This document shows, piece by piece, positions 9,859 through 20,404 of a stretch of DNA of 47,319 nucleotides. The notes under the pieces were generated by a model. It made no database searches. It had not been told where the DNA came from and saw nothing but the letters and a program-made list of their open reading frames with translations. Both the position numbers and the translations under genes were made by a program. The stretch's first letter is position 1, and the number at the start of each line of letters is the position of its first letter. This stretch comes from an uncultured Alphaproteobacteria bacterium (GTDB lineage: Bacteria > Pseudomonadota > Alphaproteobacteria > HIMB59 > GCA-002718135): the NCBI GenBank assembly GCA_902627245.1, contig CACOIH010000010.1, positions 1 to 47,319 on the forward strand, in the 5' to 3' direction.

Positions 9859-10398
9859 CTAATCTTCTATTTGATATTTTTTAATCAGAGGAAACTGTGT
9901 CATAGTGAAAATAAATGTAATTGGCAAGATGCCAAAAACTTTAAAATTTACCCAAATGTCTGTACTTTGTGTCCTCCACACAATTTCATTTAGAACGGCA
10001 AGTGCAACAAAAAAAGCAATCCACCTCTGAGTTAATATTTTCCAACCATCTTCTTTTAGTTTTAGCGCTGCCCCCAAAAGATATCTCAAAAGAGGTTTTT
10101 TTACAACTATTCCTCCATATAAGATTAATGCAAAGACTAAATTTATTATAGTAGGTTTCATTTTGATAAAAATTTCGTTATCAAAATAAATTGTTAGACC
10201 GCCAAATATTAAAACAATAGTCGCTCCAAGAGTTGGCATAATTGGTATTTTCTTTTCAAGTAAGTAAGAAATTGCTACTGAAATTACAGTCGCTATCATT
10301 AGTGGAAGTATTGCATCCTGTAGACCACTTCTAGTATAGAAAATAAAGAATACTGCTAGTGGTCCTATATCAATTAATAATTTATAAATTGACTTCAT
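9859..10398 (-). CDS. Septation protein A (YciB/IspA family)
   Basis: IGPLAVFFIFY; multi-TM; LNEIVWRTQSTDIWVNFKVFGILPITFIFTMTQ. Confidence 0.9.
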   Translation of the reverse strand: MKSIYKLLIDIGPLAVFFIFYTRSGLQDAILPLMIATVISVAISYLLEKKIPIMPTLGATIVLIFGGLTIYFDNEIFIKMKPTIINLVFALILYGGIVVKKPLLRYLLGAALKLKEDGWKILTQRWIAFFVALAVLNEIVWRTQSTDIWVNFKVFGILPITFIFTMTQFPLIKKYQIED

Positions 10399-11315
10399 TT
10401 TTGTTCATCTAAATTTAAAATAGATCTAGCAAAGCTTCGAGAATCAAAATTTACAAGATCCTCAACACTTTCACCAAGACCCACATAACTTATAGGGATT
10501 TCAAGTTTATTTGCAATTGAAATCAATGCTCCACCTTTAGCCGTTCCATCTAATTTAGTTATTATAAGACTTGATACCTTAAGTTCATTTCCAAATATTT
10601 CCGCTTGTTTAATCATATTAGAACCATTTGTTCCATCTAAAACTAATACAGTTTCAACTTTAATAGAGGAGTCAATTTTAGAAATAACATTTTTCATTTT
10701 AATTAACTGATTTATAAGGTTTGTATTATTTGATAATCTTCCAGCAGTATCAACAAGTAAAAAATCATAATCTTCTTTTTCAAATTTTTCAGTTGCTTGA
10801 TATGCAATACTTGCTGGATCTTGATTACTTTTTCCAGCAATAAAACTAGTATTGTTTTTTTTTGCCCAATTTTCCAATTGTTCAACCGCAGCTGCTCTAA
10901 AAGTATCACAAGCTGCAATTAGAGTTTTTTTATTTGATGAAACTTTATTCGCAATTTTACCAATAGTTGTTGTCTTTCCACTACCATTTACTCCAACAAA
11001 AATTAATATTTTTTTCTCATCACTGTCTGCATCTATAAGTATGTGTTCTCTAGGTAGCAAGATGCTTTGTATATTTTCAGCTAAAACTTCTAGAACGGTT
11101 TTTATTTCATCATCATTTGAAATTCTAAATTTGTTTATTGAAATTAGCAACTTATTTACAACATCTAAGCTTATATCGGACGAAATAAGAACACTCTCTA
11201 ATTCTTCTAAAGTTACATCATCAATTTTCTTTTTTTTTAAAATTTCTAAAATATTAAAAGAAAGTGCGTTTGAAGTCTTGCTTAACCTACTTTTAAAAAT
11301 TGAGAAAAAACTCAT
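10395..11315 (-). CDS. ftsY: Signal recognition particle receptor FtsY
   Basis: FVGVNGSGKTTTIGKIA, AACDTFRAAAVEQLENW, LVDTAGR, TKLDGTAKGG; short N-terminal domain. Confidence 0.96.
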   Translation of the reverse strand: MSFFSIFKSRLSKTSNALSFNILEILKKKKIDDVTLEELESVLISSDISLDVVNKLLISINKFRISNDDEIKTVLEVLAENIQSILLPREHILIDADSDEKKILIFVGVNGSGKTTTIGKIANKVSSNKKTLIAACDTFRAAAVEQLENWAKKNNTSFIAGKSNQDPASIAYQATEKFEKEDYDFLLVDTAGRLSNNTNLINQLIKMKNVISKIDSSIKVETVLVLDGTNGSNMIKQAEIFGNELKVSSLIITKLDGTAKGGALISIANKLEIPISYVGLGESVEDLVNFDSRSFARSILNLDEQK

Positions 11316-12571
11316 ATTTTTTTTGCTAATAGCATATCATTTTCTACACTCGTATATATACAGGATATTATATTCCCCTCTTTAAATTCTTTCTCAAGTT
11401 TTACTTTTAAAAAATGTTGATCTTTTCCTAATGAAAAATTTTCTTTTCTACTTTCCACTAAAATTCGTTCTTTCTTTCCAATATTTTTTTTTAAATGTTG
11501 TCTTAATTTTTCAATACCTTTTTCTCTAAGTCTTCTTGCTCTATCTTTTATAATATTTTTTTTAACTTGAGGCATTCTAGATGCAGGAGTGTTTTCTCTT
11601 GGTGAATACGGGAAAATATGAAGATGAGTTAAGTTACATTCGTCAACTAGTTTAATTGAATCTTGAAACATTGCTTCTGTCTCCGTTGGAAAACCAGCTA
11701 TTATATCAGCACCAAAAGTAGCATCTTTGCGAACAGACAAAACTTTCTTACAAAAATTAATTGCCATTTCTCGTGAATGCCTTCTTTTCATTCTTTTCAA
11801 AATTAGATTGTTTCCAGCTTGTAAGCTTATATGAAAATGAGGCATTAATCGTTTTTCTTTTAAAACATCCCAAAAATCTTCATCTATTTCTGCGCAGTCA
11901 ATTGAAGATAAACGTAGTTGTTTTAATTCAGGCACTAATTTTAGAATTCTTTTGATTAAGTTTGAAAAAGTTGGTTTTGCAGGAAGATCTTTTCCATAAT
12001 CAGTTATATCTACTCCTGTTAAAACAACTTCATTATATCCATTGCTAACAATATTTTTTATTTTATTTACTATTTCACCAGCAGGTACACTTCTATTATT
12101 TCCTCGACCAAATGGAATTATACAAAAAGTACAGCGATGATTACAACCTTGTTGTATCTCAATATAAGCTCTTGATTTTCCTTCAAATTTTTCAATAGAA
12201 TTTGGTACTGTTTTAATTTCTTCTAATATATTTCCTACTTTAAAATTTTGGGTTTGATCTATATTTTTCCATGTTAAAGCTTCTAATTTTTCAGTATTGC
12301 CAATAATTGAGTCTACTTCTTTTAAGTTTTTATATTTCAATGGATTAATTTGAGCCGCACATCCAGTTACTACTATTTTATTATTAGGAAAATTTTTTTT
12401 TGCTTTTCTAATCTCATAAGATACTTTTTTTTCAGCTTCTTGAGTTACGGCACAAGAATTTATAACTGTTACATTATCCAAATTATTAACTTCAAGATGG
12501 TTTTTAATAATTTCACCTTCATAAATATTCAATCTACAGCCTAGATTAACTATATGGTTTTTATTTTTCAT
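11312..12571 (-). CDS. mtaB: tRNA (N6-threonylcarbamoyladenosine)-methylthiotransferase MtaB
   Basis: LGCRLNIYEGE, GCNHRCTFCIIPFGRG radical-SAM motif, MiaB/MtaB architecture. Confidence 0.93.
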   Translation of the reverse strand: MKNKNHIVNLGCRLNIYEGEIIKNHLEVNNLDNVTVINSCAVTQEAEKKVSYEIRKAKKNFPNNKIVVTGCAAQINPLKYKNLKEVDSIIGNTEKLEALTWKNIDQTQNFKVGNILEEIKTVPNSIEKFEGKSRAYIEIQQGCNHRCTFCIIPFGRGNNRSVPAGEIVNKIKNIVSNGYNEVVLTGVDITDYGKDLPAKPTFSNLIKRILKLVPELKQLRLSSIDCAEIDEDFWDVLKEKRLMPHFHISLQAGNNLILKRMKRRHSREMAINFCKKVLSVRKDATFGADIIAGFPTETEAMFQDSIKLVDECNLTHLHIFPYSPRENTPASRMPQVKKNIIKDRARRLREKGIEKLRQHLKKNIGKKERILVESRKENFSLGKDQHFLKVKLEKEFKEGNIISCIYTSVENDMLLAKKI

Positions 12572-12574
12572 TAA

Positions 12575-13393
12575 TTATATTTCTAAACTACCTTGATAAC
12601 TTATTTCAGCGGGCCCAATCATAATAGCTTCATTATTAATTATATTTATATGCAGAGATCCTTTTTCAAGTTTCACTTCAGCATTATTTTCAATTAATCC
12701 TTTTTTCCAAGCTGCATATACAGCTGCACAGGCACCACTGCCGCAAGCTAACGTTATTCCAACCCCTCTTTCCCAAACCCTCATTTGAATTGATTTTGAA
12801 TCAATAACTTCAACTATTTCAACATTAGTTTTTTTTGGAAAAAGCTCATGATTTTCTATTTCAGGTCCTATGCTTTCAAGATCAGTTTTATAAATTGATT
12901 TTCCAAAAAAAACTACATGCGGATTACCAATATTTACTGCAACTCCCTTACTATATCCATCAATTGAAATTGGTATATTCATTGTGTCAACTTCTTTTCT
13001 TAAAGGAATCTTTTCCCAAGTATTTTTAATTAAACCCATATTGACACTTATATTTCCACCTATTTTTTTTGATTCTAATATTCCTGCAATAGATTGTATT
13101 TTTAAAATTTTTTTATCAGTATCTTCATCAAATAATATTTTTGCTACGCAACGTGTACCATTGCCACAAGCTTCAGCTCTATCACCACCCGGATTAAAAA
13201 TTTCAATTTCAGCATCAGCACTTTGATTATCTGTATTATCAATAGTGATTAATTGATCGCACCCTGCTCCAGTTCTCCTATCGCTAAGTCTCTTAATAAT
13301 ACTTTCCGTTATCTCAATATTGTTAGACCTTTTATCTATAATTACGAAATCGTTGCCTAGGCCATGCATTTTTATAAAGTCTACTTTTTGCAT
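12575..13393 (-). CDS. dapF: Diaminopimelate epimerase
   Basis: FIKMHGLGNDFVIID; AEACGNGTRCVA; TLACGSGACAA. Confidence 0.97.
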   Translation of the reverse strand: MQKVDFIKMHGLGNDFVIIDKRSNNIEITESIIKRLSDRRTGAGCDQLITIDNTDNQSADAEIEIFNPGGDRAEACGNGTRCVAKILFDEDTDKKILKIQSIAGILESKKIGGNISVNMGLIKNTWEKIPLRKEVDTMNIPISIDGYSKGVAVNIGNPHVVFFGKSIYKTDLESIGPEIENHELFPKKTNVEIVEVIDSKSIQMRVWERGVGITLACGSGACAAVYAAWKKGLIENNAEVKLEKGSLHINIINNEAIMIGPAEISYQGSLEI

Positions 13394-13538
13394 ATTTGTT
13401 TTATAACCTAATTTATCAATAAATCTCAGTAAATATGGGAAATTTAAGAATACTTGACTTTCAATTATTCAGCTAATACAGGGTCATAAACAAATCCTAT
13501 ATTTGTAAACGATTTAGCTTGTTACAATTGTGATAGGT

Positions 13539-13569
13539 GCTCTAGCCCACGAGTTTCGTGCCCTGGAGT
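13539..13569 (+). promoter_or_regulatory. GC-rich stem-loop in ffh 5' region (candidate cis-regulatory RNA)
   Basis: CTCUAG(40-45)/CUGGAG(63-68) stem, CC/CC symmetric internal loop, CACGA(48-52)/UCGUG(56-60) stem, GUU loop; last two digits are offsets from 13500. Confidence 0.55.
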
Positions 13570-13589
13570 TAAAATGCTATTGGAGAATT

Positions 13590-14954
13590 ATGTTTGATGC
13601 GCTGAACACAAAATTTGAAAAAATTGTTCAAAGTATAAGGGGTAAGGCTGTTATATCAGAAAAAGATCTAGAAGCTACATTACGTGAAATTCGAATTGCT
13701 CTCTTAGAGGCGGATGTATCTTTAGTTGTAGTAAAAGATTTCATCAATTCTATCAAGACAAATATTTTGGGAAAAGAAATACTTAAATCAGTTAAGCCAG
13801 ATCAAATGATTATAAAGCTTGTCCAAGACGAACTTGTAAAGATTCTTGGATCAGAAAACGAAACTCTAAATTCATCATCTTCACAATTAACTAAAATATT
13901 ATTTTGTGGATTACAGGGTTCTGGAAAAACAACATCAATTGCTAAACTTTCACATTTTTTAAAGAAATCTTCAAAGAAAAAAATTTTACTAGCATCAGCA
14001 GATATATACAGACCTGCAGCTCAAGAACAATTAAAAGTATTAGCTAAAGAAACGGGTTCAGATTTTTTTAGTCATGATTTATCATCAACTGATAAAATTA
14101 TTGATGAGTCCACAGTGTATGCTCAAAAAAATTTATTTGATATTCTTATTTTAGATACAGCTGGAAGACAGGTAATAGATAAAAAGTTAATGAGTGAATT
14201 AATAGAAATTGAAAATAAGTTTAAGCCTGATGAAACCTTGCTAGTAGCAGATGCTCTAACAGGACAAGATGCAGCAAACGTAGCAAAAAGTTTTTCTGAC
14301 GCCGTAAATATTACTGGATCAATTTTAACAAGAATTGATGGTGATAGCAGAGGTGGTGCAGCACTATCAATTAAATCGATCACAAATTCTCCTATAAAAT
14401 TTATAGGTTTAGGTGAAAAGATAGAAGACTTTGAACCTTTCCATCCTGAAAGAATTGCTCAGAGAATTTTAGGTATGGGAGATATCGTTTCTCTTGTCGA
14501 AAAGGCTGCAGAGAGTCTTGATAAAGAAGAAATGCAAGATATGGCAAAAAAAATTGCCAAAGGAAAATTTGATCTTGAAGATTTTGCAAATCAGTTAAAA
14601 CAAATGGGCAAAATGGGAGGGGTTTCAGGTTTACTTTCAATGATGCCTGGTGTTTCAAAAGCACAAAAGTTAATGGCTGAAAATAACATTTCTAATTCAA
14701 TGATCGATAAACAGATAGCAATAATTAATTCAATGACAAAAAAAGAGAGAGCTGATCCAGATATAATAAAAGCCTCACGTAAAATAAGAATTTCAAATGG
14801 ATCTGGAACAAAAGTTCAAGATGTTAACAGATTGTTAAAACAGTTTCTCCAATCACAGAAAATGATGAAGAGAATGAAATCAATGGGCAAAGGAGGAATT
14901 CCCAGTGATTTAATGCAAAAATTACAGGGAAATTTTCCCCCAAATATAAATTAG
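13590..14954 (+). CDS. ffh: Signal recognition particle protein Ffh
   Basis: MFDALNTKFEKIVQSIRGKAVISEKDLEATLREIRIALLEADVSL; GLQGSGKTTSIAKL; M-domain. ATG at 13590 preferred (GGAG upstream) over GTG 13530. Confidence 0.97.
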   Translation: MFDALNTKFEKIVQSIRGKAVISEKDLEATLREIRIALLEADVSLVVVKDFINSIKTNILGKEILKSVKPDQMIIKLVQDELVKILGSENETLNSSSSQLTKILFCGLQGSGKTTSIAKLSHFLKKSSKKKILLASADIYRPAAQEQLKVLAKETGSDFFSHDLSSTDKIIDESTVYAQKNLFDILILDTAGRQVIDKKLMSELIEIENKFKPDETLLVADALTGQDAANVAKSFSDAVNITGSILTRIDGDSRGGAALSIKSITNSPIKFIGLGEKIEDFEPFHPERIAQRILGMGDIVSLVEKAAESLDKEEMQDMAKKIAKGKFDLEDFANQLKQMGKMGGVSGLLSMMPGVSKAQKLMAENNISNSMIDKQIAIINSMTKKERADPDIIKASRKIRISNGSGTKVQDVNRLLKQFLQSQKMMKRMKSMGKGGIPSDLMQKLQGNFPPNIN

Positions 14955-14966
14955 AAAGGAAACAAA

Positions 14967-15473
14967 ATGCCAGTAAGAATAAGATTATCAAGAGGTGGAG
15001 CTAAAAAAAGACCATTTTACAGAATAGTTGTGGCTGATTCTAGAAGAGCAAGAGATGGAAAATTCATCGATCAAATTGGAACTTATAATCCAATGCTTCC
15101 AAAGGATAGTGCCGATAGAGTTAAAATGGATTTAGATAAAGCTAAAGAATGGATTTCAAAAGGGGCAAAACCCTCAGACAGAATTTCAATCTTTCTTAGC
15201 AATCTTGGTGTGATGCAAAAACCAGTTATTACTGAAAAAACAAAAAAACATTTACCTAAGAAAAAAGCACAAGAACGCTTAGCTGCTGCTAAAGAAAAAG
15301 AGGAAGCTGCTAAAGCCGCATCAGAAGAACCAAAAGCAGAAGAAGCAGTAGCAGAAGCTAAGCCAGCTGAAGACGCACAACCTGCTGAAGAACCAAAAGC
15401 AGAAGAAGCAGTAGCAGAAGCTAAGCCAGCTGAAGAGCCAAAAGCAGAAGAAGCTGAAGCTAAAAAAGAATAA
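14967..15473 (+). CDS. rpsP: 30S ribosomal protein S16 with Ala/Glu/Lys/Pro-rich C-terminal extension
   Basis: MPVRIRLSRGGAKKRPFYRIVVADSRRARDGKFIDQIGTYNP; repeat tail. Confidence 0.97.
   Translation: MPVRIRLSRGGAKKRPFYRIVVADSRRARDGKFIDQIGTYNPMLPKDSADRVKMDLDKAKEWISKGAKPSDRISIFLSNLGVMQKPVITEKTKKHLPKKKAQERLAAAKEKEEAAKAASEEPKAEEAVAEAKPAEDAQPAEEPKAEEAVAEAKPAEEPKAEEAEAKKE
15324..15436 (+). repeat. Intragenic direct repeat: 50-nt identical unit at 15324-15373 and 15387-15436 (63-nt period)
   Basis: gaagaaccaaaagcagaagaagcagtagcagaagctaagccagctgaaga occurs twice exactly; a third partial diverged copy follows. Confidence 0.95.
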
Positions 15474-15487
15474 AATTTATTTTTGCT

Positions 15488-15994
15488 TTGAGTAATAAAG
15501 ATATTATTCCTGTTGGTCAGTTTGGAGCTCCTGTTGGTTTAAAAGGTGAAATAAAAGTTAATCTTATGACTACCTCATTTGAAGTTTTTAAAAATTTAAA
15601 ATACTACTATAATTTTGATGGTACAGTTTCTTGGAATTTTACGAATATTTTATTTAAAAATAATAAGTGCGTTGTTCAGCTTAAAGAATGCTTATTAAGA
15701 GAAGATGTCTTAAAGCTAAAAGGTCAAAAAATTTTCTCAAATAAGAAATTTTTTCCAAAAACAAAAGATAACGAATTTTACATAAACGACTTAATAGAAT
15801 GTACGATTTTTTTAAAAGATAATTCAAATATCGGAAAAGTTTTAAGTGTTCAAAATTTTGGTGCAGGTGATTTATTAGAACTCAAATATAATAATAATTT
15901 TATTCTTATACCTTTTGATAAAACAAATATCTTATCAGTTAATATTAATAAAAAAGAAATTATAGCTGATCCAATATCTGGTATTCTTGATTAA
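15488..15994 (+). CDS. rimM: 16S rRNA processing protein RimM
   Basis: TTG start; IIPVGQFGAPVGLKGEIKVN; GDLLELKYNNNFILIPF; between rpsP and trmD. Confidence 0.93.
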   Translation: MSNKDIIPVGQFGAPVGLKGEIKVNLMTTSFEVFKNLKYYYNFDGTVSWNFTNILFKNNKCVVQLKECLLREDVLKLKGQKIFSNKKFFPKTKDNEFYINDLIECTIFLKDNSNIGKVLSVQNFGAGDLLELKYNNNFILIPFDKTNILSVNINKKEIIADPISGILD

Positions 15995-15995
15995 A

Positions 15996-16703
15996 ATGAG
16001 AGTAGTAATTTTAACCTGTTATCCTGAGATGTTTCCTGGTTCTTTAGGTCATTCTATAATTGGAAATGCATTAGAAAATAAAAAATTTTCTCTTGAGATC
16101 ATCAATCTACATAATTTTGGAATTGATAAAAGAGGTAGTGTAGATGATGAGCCTTTTGGGGGAGGTCCTGGAATGGTAATCCGACCTGATGTGATAGAAA
16201 AAGCTTTAAATTCAATAATATTAAAAACTCATAATTTTTGCAAAATTTTTTTAACACCTTCTGGTCAACAACTATCACAAACTAAACTTAATAATTTATC
16301 AAAATATGATGAAATGGTCATTTTATGCGGTAGATTTGAAGGAGTTGACCAAAGAGCTATAGAAATACTTAGTTTTCAGGAAATAAGTATCGGTGATTAT
16401 GTCCTATCTGGTGGAGAGATTGCTGCTCAGGTGTTAGTTGAAGGTTGTATTCGTCTCATTCCTGGAGTATTAGGGCATCCACAAAGTTTATTAGAGGAAT
16501 CTTTTTCTAATAATCTTCTTGAATATCCTCACTACACCAGGCCAAAAAACTGGGAAGATACTCAAGGAAATAAACATGAGGTACCAAATGTTTTAACATC
16601 GGGTCATCATGAAAAAATTGGAAGATGGAGAAAAGATAAGGCAATAGAAAAAACTAAAAATCTAAGACCAGATCTTTTAAAAAAAGGATTAAACGATGAG
16701 TAA
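15996..16703 (+). CDS. trmD: tRNA (guanine-N1)-methyltransferase TrmD
   Basis: [54 protein letters not shown]. Confidence 0.97.
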   Translation: MRVVILTCYPEMFPGSLGHSIIGNALENKKFSLEIINLHNFGIDKRGSVDDEPFGGGPGMVIRPDVIEKALNSIILKTHNFCKIFLTPSGQQLSQTKLNNLSKYDEMVILCGRFEGVDQRAIEILSFQEISIGDYVLSGGEIAAQVLVEGCIRLIPGVLGHPQSLLEESFSNNLLEYPHYTRPKNWEDTQGNKHEVPNVLTSGHHEKIGRWRKDKAIEKTKNLRPDLLKKGLNDE

Positions 16704-17295
16704 CTTACTTGATACATTTGAAAAGCAACAGATTGAAAGATTGACTTCAAAAAAAAGGATTCCTGCATTTCGTGCAGGTGATACATTAAAAGTTACAGTT
16801 AGAATAACTGAAGGAAGTAAATCAAGACTCCAAGCTTTTGAAGGAATTTGTATAGCAAGAAAAAATAATTCAGTTAATTCAAATTTTACCGTAAGGAAGA
16901 TTTCACATGGAGAGGGAGTTGAAAGAGTTTTTTCTTTATTTAGTTCTATTGTTGAAAAAATTGAGGTTATAAGAAAAGGTGATGTAAGAAGAGCCAAGCT
17001 ATATTATTTAAGAAAACTTTCTGGTAAAAAAGCAAGAATTGCAGATCGTGATAGAGGTGATGAAGCTGATCAATATGAATATATTGAGGAAAATCATAAT
17101 GAGGAAAAAAATTTAGCTAATGATAATCAATCAGCGTCCCAACCACCTGAAAAAGAAAAAGCTGAAGAAATAAATTCAGCTGATAGTGCTAAAACTATTG
17201 AAGGAACAGAAACAGCTGAAGTCGCCCAACCTAAGGAGGAGTCTCAAGCTGATAATAAACAAAAAGCCGAAGACAACTCGGATGAAGCAAAATAA
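16696..17295 (+). CDS. rplS: 50S ribosomal protein L19 with acidic C-terminal extension
   Basis: [55 protein letters not shown]; about 80-residue Glu/Ala/Lys-rich tail. Confidence 0.96.
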   Translation: MSNLLDTFEKQQIERLTSKKRIPAFRAGDTLKVTVRITEGSKSRLQAFEGICIARKNNSVNSNFTVRKISHGEGVERVFSLFSSIVEKIEVIRKGDVRRAKLYYLRKLSGKKARIADRDRGDEADQYEYIEENHNEEKNLANDNQSASQPPEKEKAEEINSADSAKTIEGTETAEVAQPKEESQADNKQKAEDNSDEAK

Positions 17296-18685
17296 TCCTA
17301 AAACACTATTTGATAAGATTTGGCTACACCACCTTGTTGATCAACAAGAAGACGGGACCTGCCTTATTTATATTGATCGACATCTAGTGCACGAGGTTAC
17401 TAGTCCTCAAGCATTTGAAGGTTTAAGAAATTCAAATCGTAAGGTAAGAAGACCTGAAAGTACTTTTGCAGTTGCTGATCATAATGTTCCAACCTCGGAC
17501 AGAACAAAAGGTATTGAAAATAATGAAAGTAGAATTCAAGTAGAAACACTTGAAAAAAATTGTAAGGATTTTGATGTAACTCTTTTTCCTCTTTTAGATA
17601 GTAGGCAGGGGATTGTTCATATTGTTGGACCAGAGCAAGGAATAACTCAACCCGGAATGACCATAGTATGTGGTGATAGTCACACCGCAACACACGGTGC
17701 GTTTGGTGCATTAGCCTTTGGTATTGGAACAAGTGAAGTTGAACATGTGCTTGCAACTCAGACATTAATACAAAAACCTGCAAAAAATATGCTTATATCA
17801 GTTAATGGTGAATTAAAGTCTGGTGTAACTGCTAAAGATATTATTCTTCATATAATTGGTCAGATAGGTACGGCAGGTGGAACAGGTTATGTAATTGAAT
17901 ATGCAGGAGAAGCTATTTCAAACCTTTCAATGGAAGGAAGAATGACTATTTGTAATATGAGCATCGAAGCTGGAGCAAGGGCCGGATTAATTGCACCTGA
18001 TGAAATTACTTTTGAATACATAAAAGGTAGACCATACGCACCAACTGGAGATAATTGGGATAAGGCCATAAATTTTTGGAGATCATTGCCATCCGATAAT
18101 GGAGCCAAATATGATAAAGAAATAATAATTGATGCTGATGATATTGCGCCTCAAATTACGTGGGGAACAAGTCCACAAGATGTAGTTGCAATTGATGGCA
18201 CAGTCCCAAATCCAAATGAAGAGAGCAACCCAAATAGAAAAAAAGCTATGGAACGATCACTCGAATATATGGGTTTGGAACCTAAACAGGAAATTCAGAA
18301 GATTAAAATTGATAAAGTATTTATTGGTTCATGTACAAATGGTAGAATTGAAGATTTAAGAGAAGTAGCAAAAATTGTAAAGGGAAAAAAAGTGTCAGTA
18401 GAGTCTATGATAGTGCCAGGTTCTGGTCTAGTAAAGAAACAAGCTGAAAGTGAGGGTCTTGATAAAATTTTCATTGATGCAGGATTTGACTGGAGAGAGC
18501 CAGGATGTTCAATGTGCTTAGCAATGAACCCTGATCAATTAAAACCTAAAGAACGATGCGCATCAACATCCAATAGAAACTTCGAAGGACGTCAAGGTAG
18601 AGAAGGTAGAACACATCTCGTCAGCCCAGCAATTGCTGCAGCATCAGCTATTAAAGGTTCTTTCACTACTGTCGAGGATTTATAA
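17282..18685 (+). CDS. leuC: 3-isopropylmalate dehydratase large subunit
   Basis: [56 protein letters not shown] 17282 preferred over the track start. Confidence 0.97.
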   Translation: MKQNNPKTLFDKIWLHHLVDQQEDGTCLIYIDRHLVHEVTSPQAFEGLRNSNRKVRRPESTFAVADHNVPTSDRTKGIENNESRIQVETLEKNCKDFDVTLFPLLDSRQGIVHIVGPEQGITQPGMTIVCGDSHTATHGAFGALAFGIGTSEVEHVLATQTLIQKPAKNMLISVNGELKSGVTAKDIILHIIGQIGTAGGTGYVIEYAGEAISNLSMEGRMTICNMSIEAGARAGLIAPDEITFEYIKGRPYAPTGDNWDKAINFWRSLPSDNGAKYDKEIIIDADDIAPQITWGTSPQDVVAIDGTVPNPNEESNPNRKKAMERSLEYMGLEPKQEIQKIKIDKVFIGSCTNGRIEDLREVAKIVKGKKVSVESMIVPGSGLVKKQAESEGLDKIFIDAGFDWREPGCSMCLAMNPDQLKPKERCASTSNRNFEGRQGREGRTHLVSPAIAAASAIKGSFTTVEDL

Positions 18686-18686
18686 A

Positions 18687-19286
18687 ATGGATCCTTTTGT
18701 AAAAATAAAGAGTATTCCTGCGCCATTACCAATGATTAATATTGATACTGATATGATTATCCCTAAACAGTTTCTAAAAACTATTAAAAGATCGGGCTTA
18801 GGTAAAAATTTATTTCATGAATTAAGATATGATATCCAAGGCAATATCAAAAATGACTTTGTTTTAAATTGGGATCCTTATAAAACCTCTAAAATTTTAA
18901 TAGCGGGTGCAAATTTTGGTTGTGGATCTAGTCGGGAACATGCTCCCTGGTCTTTGTTAGATTTTGGTTTTAAGTCTATTATAGCTCCTAGTTTTGCAGA
19001 TATATTTTTTAATAACTGTTTCAAAAATGGAATCTTACCAATTAAATTAGATCAACGGAATGTAGATATTTTAATGAAAGAGGCTGAAGATAAAAAAGAA
19101 ATTTCTGTGGATTTAGAGAATCAAATTATTAGTTATGATGATAAAAATATTAAATTCGAAGTCGATGAATTTAGAAAAAAATGTCTAATTGAAGGATTAG
19201 ATGATATTGGTCTTACACTTCAGAAAAATAAAAAAATAGATATACACGAAGAAAAAATTCACAACATCCAACCCTGGATAGTCTAA
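18687..19286 (+). CDS. leuD: 3-isopropylmalate dehydratase small subunit
   Basis: [42 protein letters not shown] 18687 preferred. Confidence 0.97.
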   Translation: MDPFVKIKSIPAPLPMINIDTDMIIPKQFLKTIKRSGLGKNLFHELRYDIQGNIKNDFVLNWDPYKTSKILIAGANFGCGSSREHAPWSLLDFGFKSIIAPSFADIFFNNCFKNGILPIKLDQRNVDILMKEAEDKKEISVDLENQIISYDDKNIKFEVDEFRKKCLIEGLDDIGLTLQKNKKIDIHEEKIHNIQPWIV

Positions 19287-19291
19287 AATTT

Positions 19292-20404
19292 ATGAGCAAT
19301 AAAAAAATTCTTATTTTGCCAGGTGATGGCATTGGAAACGAGGTTATGGCTGAAGTTTTCAAAATTATTAATTGGATGGAAAAAACCAAATCTATGTCAT
19401 TTGATATATCTGAAAGATTAGTTGGAGGTACGGCATATGATAAAGAAGGTGACTCTATAAGTGATGAGACAATGCAAGTTGCGTTAAACTCAGACGCTGT
19501 ATTATTTGGAGCAGTAGGAGGCGCTAAGTGGGATAATGTTGAAAGAGAAAAAAGACCAGAAGCAGCATTATTAAGACTTAGAAAGGATTTAGATCTTTTC
19601 GCTAACCTAAGACCAGCTGTAGTCCTTGATGCCCTAGCAGAGGCTTCATCTTTAAAGATAGATTTGGTAAAAGGTTTAGATATACTAATAGTTAGGGAGC
19701 TTACCAGTGGTATTTACTTTGGTCATCCAAGAGGAATTTCCAAAATTAATGAGACTGAAAGTAAAGCAATTGACACGCAAGTATACACCACTTCTGAGAT
19801 TGAGAGAGTTTCAAGAGTAGCATTTGATTTAGCTAAGTTAAGAAATAATAAAGTATCATCAGCTGAGAAATCAAATGTCATGGAAACGGGATTGTTTTGG
19901 AGAAATATAGTAACCGATTTACATAATAAAGAATATTCTTCGGTAAATTTAGAACATATATTAGCTGATAATTGCGCAATGCAACTCGTTCGCGATCCAA
20001 AACAATTTGATGTAATCCTTACCGATAATCTTTTTGGAGATTTACTTAGTGACACTGCAGCAATGTTAACAGGATCACTAGGTATGTTACCATCCGCATC
20101 ACTTGGCCCAGTTAAAGATAATGGTACAAGAGCCGCTATGTATGAACCAGTTCATGGAAGTGCGCCTGATATTGCCGGTCAATCAAAAGCTAATCCACTT
20201 GCGATGATTATGAGTTTTGCAATGATGCTTAAATATAGTTTTGATATGCAGGAAGATAGTCAATTGGTTGAAAGAGCTGTTCAAAGTGTTTTATTAAAAG
20301 GATTAAGAACTGCTGATATAAAAGATGGTGCAAATAAAGTTATTTCTACTAAAGAAATGGGTGATGCTGTTGTAGAAGAATTAAAAATTTTATCAGGTAA
20401 TTAA
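19292..20404 (+). CDS. leuB: 3-isopropylmalate dehydrogenase
   Basis: [47 protein letters not shown]. Confidence 0.97.
   Translation: MSNKKILILPGDGIGNEVMAEVFKIINWMEKTKSMSFDISERLVGGTAYDKEGDSISDETMQVALNSDAVLFGAVGGAKWDNVEREKRPEAALLRLRKDLDLFANLRPAVVLDALAEASSLKIDLVKGLDILIVRELTSGIYFGHPRGISKINETESKAIDTQVYTTSEIERVSRVAFDLAKLRNNKVSSAEKSNVMETGLFWRNIVTDLHNKEYSSVNLEHILADNCAMQLVRDPKQFDVILTDNLFGDLLSDTAAMLTGSLGMLPSASLGPVKDNGTRAAMYEPVHGSAPDIAGQSKANPLAMIMSFAMMLKYSFDMQEDSQLVERAVQSVLLKGLRTADIKDGANKVISTKEMGDAVVEELKILSGN

Noticed and set aside
10852-11385. 177-aa plus-strand ORF
   Set aside because: Antisense to ftsY/mtaB, which have strong family motifs; F/L/S-rich translation typical of antisense shadow ORFs.
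13530-13589. 20-residue N-terminal extension of Ffh in the ORF track
   Set aside because: Ffh family normally begins MFD.L...; ATG 13590 has a GGAG upstream and the extension coincides with the structured hairpin.
17186-17281. N-terminal extension of LeuC in the ORF track
   Set aside because: Out-of-frame reading of the rplS tail; LeuC homology starts at ATG 17282.
17400-17783. 127-aa minus-strand ORF
   Set aside because: Antisense to leuC; composition consistent with a shadow ORF.
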